Source of the DNA: DATFKA01 sp042095835
GTDB taxonomy: Bacteria > Bacteroidota > Bacteroidia > Chitinophagales > Saprospiraceae
DNA: 64,000 nucleotides
Direction: 5' to 3'
NCBI GenBank assembly: GCA_042095835.1
Contig: JBELML010000010.1
Span: forward strand, 1 to 64,000
In this document: piece by piece, positions 63,528 through 64,000 of the stretch
Numbering within the stretch: position 1 is the first letter of the stretch
Layout of the letters: the number at the start of each line of letters is the position of its first letter
Made by a program: the position numbers and the translations under genes
The notes under the pieces: model-generated
What the model saw: the letters and a program-made list of their open reading frames with translations, nothing else
Told to the model about the DNA's origin: nothing
The model's database searches: none

Positions 63528-64000
63528 ATGAAATATCTCCTACATCTGATTTTATTAGCGGTCATCTTTAGTAGCTGCCAAGGCGAGCAAGCAGCAACAT
63601 TAACAGAGCAACAACAACCCAATATCCTGTGGATCGTCGTGGAGGACCAATCGCCTGAGTTTTTTCCATTTTATGGAAATGAAGTAGTACAATTACCCAA
63701 TTTAGAGCGTCTGGCCGCTGAGTCCGTTATCTATGACAAAGCTTGGGCAGTCGTACCAGTTTGTGCTCCTGCCAGAAGTGGTATTGCTACGGGTATGTAT
63801 CCAAGTACCTTAGGTACGCATAATATGCGCGTGTTTACCGCTTATAAACCCACGAATCAGCCAAAGATCAATATTCCGAGCTACTCCCCTATCCCACCAG
63901 ATGGCGTAAAACCATTTACGGAGTACCTGCGTAAAGCTGGTTATTATTGCACTAATAATGCAAAAGAGGATTATAATTTCCAGACCCGCTCCTCGCAATG
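63528..64000 (+). CDS. Sulfatase, 5' part (runs off window)
   Basis: The first 157 codons of a sulfatase lipoprotein are present. The signal peptide has a lipobox (VIFSSC). NILWIVVEDQSP carries the first metal-binding residues (Asp40). The catalytic Cys79 sits in VCAPARSG, the CxPxR motif whose Cys would be converted to formylglycine by an anaerobic or FGE-type maturase. The 3' end lies beyond 64000. Sulfatases of this type act on sulfated polysaccharides or other sulfate esters. The whole upstream leader is a repeat shared with the FAH-family gene at 1904. Confidence 0.92.
   Translation, partial: MKYLLHLILLAVIFSSCQGEQAATLTEQQQPNILWIVVEDQSPEFFPFYGNEVVQLPNLERLAAESVIYDKAWAVVPVCAPARSGIATGMYPSTLGTHNMRVFTAYKPTNQPKINIPSYSPIPPDGVKPFTEYLRKAGYYCTNNAKEDYNFQTRSSQ

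Overview
The window looks like a chromosomal segment of a Bacteroidota bacterium, most probably from the class Saprospiria (Lewinella/Haliscomenobacter-like). This rests on the SusC/SusD pair, several type IX secretion (T9SS) and gliding genes (gldJ, porU, porV, two porP/sprF), very large proteins with the T9SS type B C-terminal domain, and -7 promoter elements of the form TAnnTTTG. No rRNA, tRNA, CRISPR array, phage or complete insertion sequence was recognised.

Layout. 1-4 kb: housekeeping genes on the + strand (RidA, trpS, an FAH-family hydrolase, metK). 4-7.3 kb: a - strand dockerin/cohesin-like secreted pair whose larger member is 5'-truncated. It faces a 5'-truncated + strand gene remnant, and the two truncations meet at one junction. 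A DUF4174 protein and ribA follow. 7.9-13.1 kb: a SusC/SusD nutrient-uptake pair and a DUF192 protein. 13.2-26.2 kb: an OmpA-type protein, a degenerate arginase-fold protein, murF, gldJ, porP/sprF, porU and porV, which together form a T9SS/gliding island. 26.3-29.4 kb: an M48 membrane protease, a small acidic protein and a trypsin-like protease. 29.7-32.7 kb: a GT4 glycosyltransferase, an unrecognised 277-residue protein, a DJ-1/PfpI fragment and a possible small RNA. 32.7-34.2 kb: an MlaF/MlaE-type lipid transporter pair.

34.8-39.5 kb: two short-chain dehydrogenases, an iodotyrosine-deiodinase-like nitroreductase, and a tight NRDE / ATP-grasp / phosphopantetheinyl-transferase unit. 39.6-42.9 kb: a beta-helix surface protein whose coding frame begins at an ATA codon, and a serine hydrolase. 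42.9-49.2 kb: a LytS/LytTR two-component pair divergent from an ABC ATPase and a permease fused to an M1 aminopeptidase. 49.8-60.3 kb: PorP/SprF followed by a 1891-residue adhesin and a 1152-residue SprB-repeat protein, both with T9SS type B C-termini. 60.3-64 kb: a DUF6702 protein, an M1 peptidase, a nucleoside deaminase and the start of a sulfatase that runs off the window.

The genes suggest a surface-attached, probably gliding heterotroph. PorU and PorV process and anchor T9SS cargo, GldJ and PorP serve the secretion/motility machinery, and the large adhesins and sorting-domain proteins are the cargo. Intergenic space holds two kinds of dispersed repeat. One is a roughly 190-bp leader shared by the FAH hydrolase and the sulfatase, reaching the start codon of each. 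The other is a family of long palindromic elements with a GGCAAAAA/TTTTTAACG core (five copies seen), one of which supplies the last codons of murF. All function calls come from reading motifs by eye; no database search was run.
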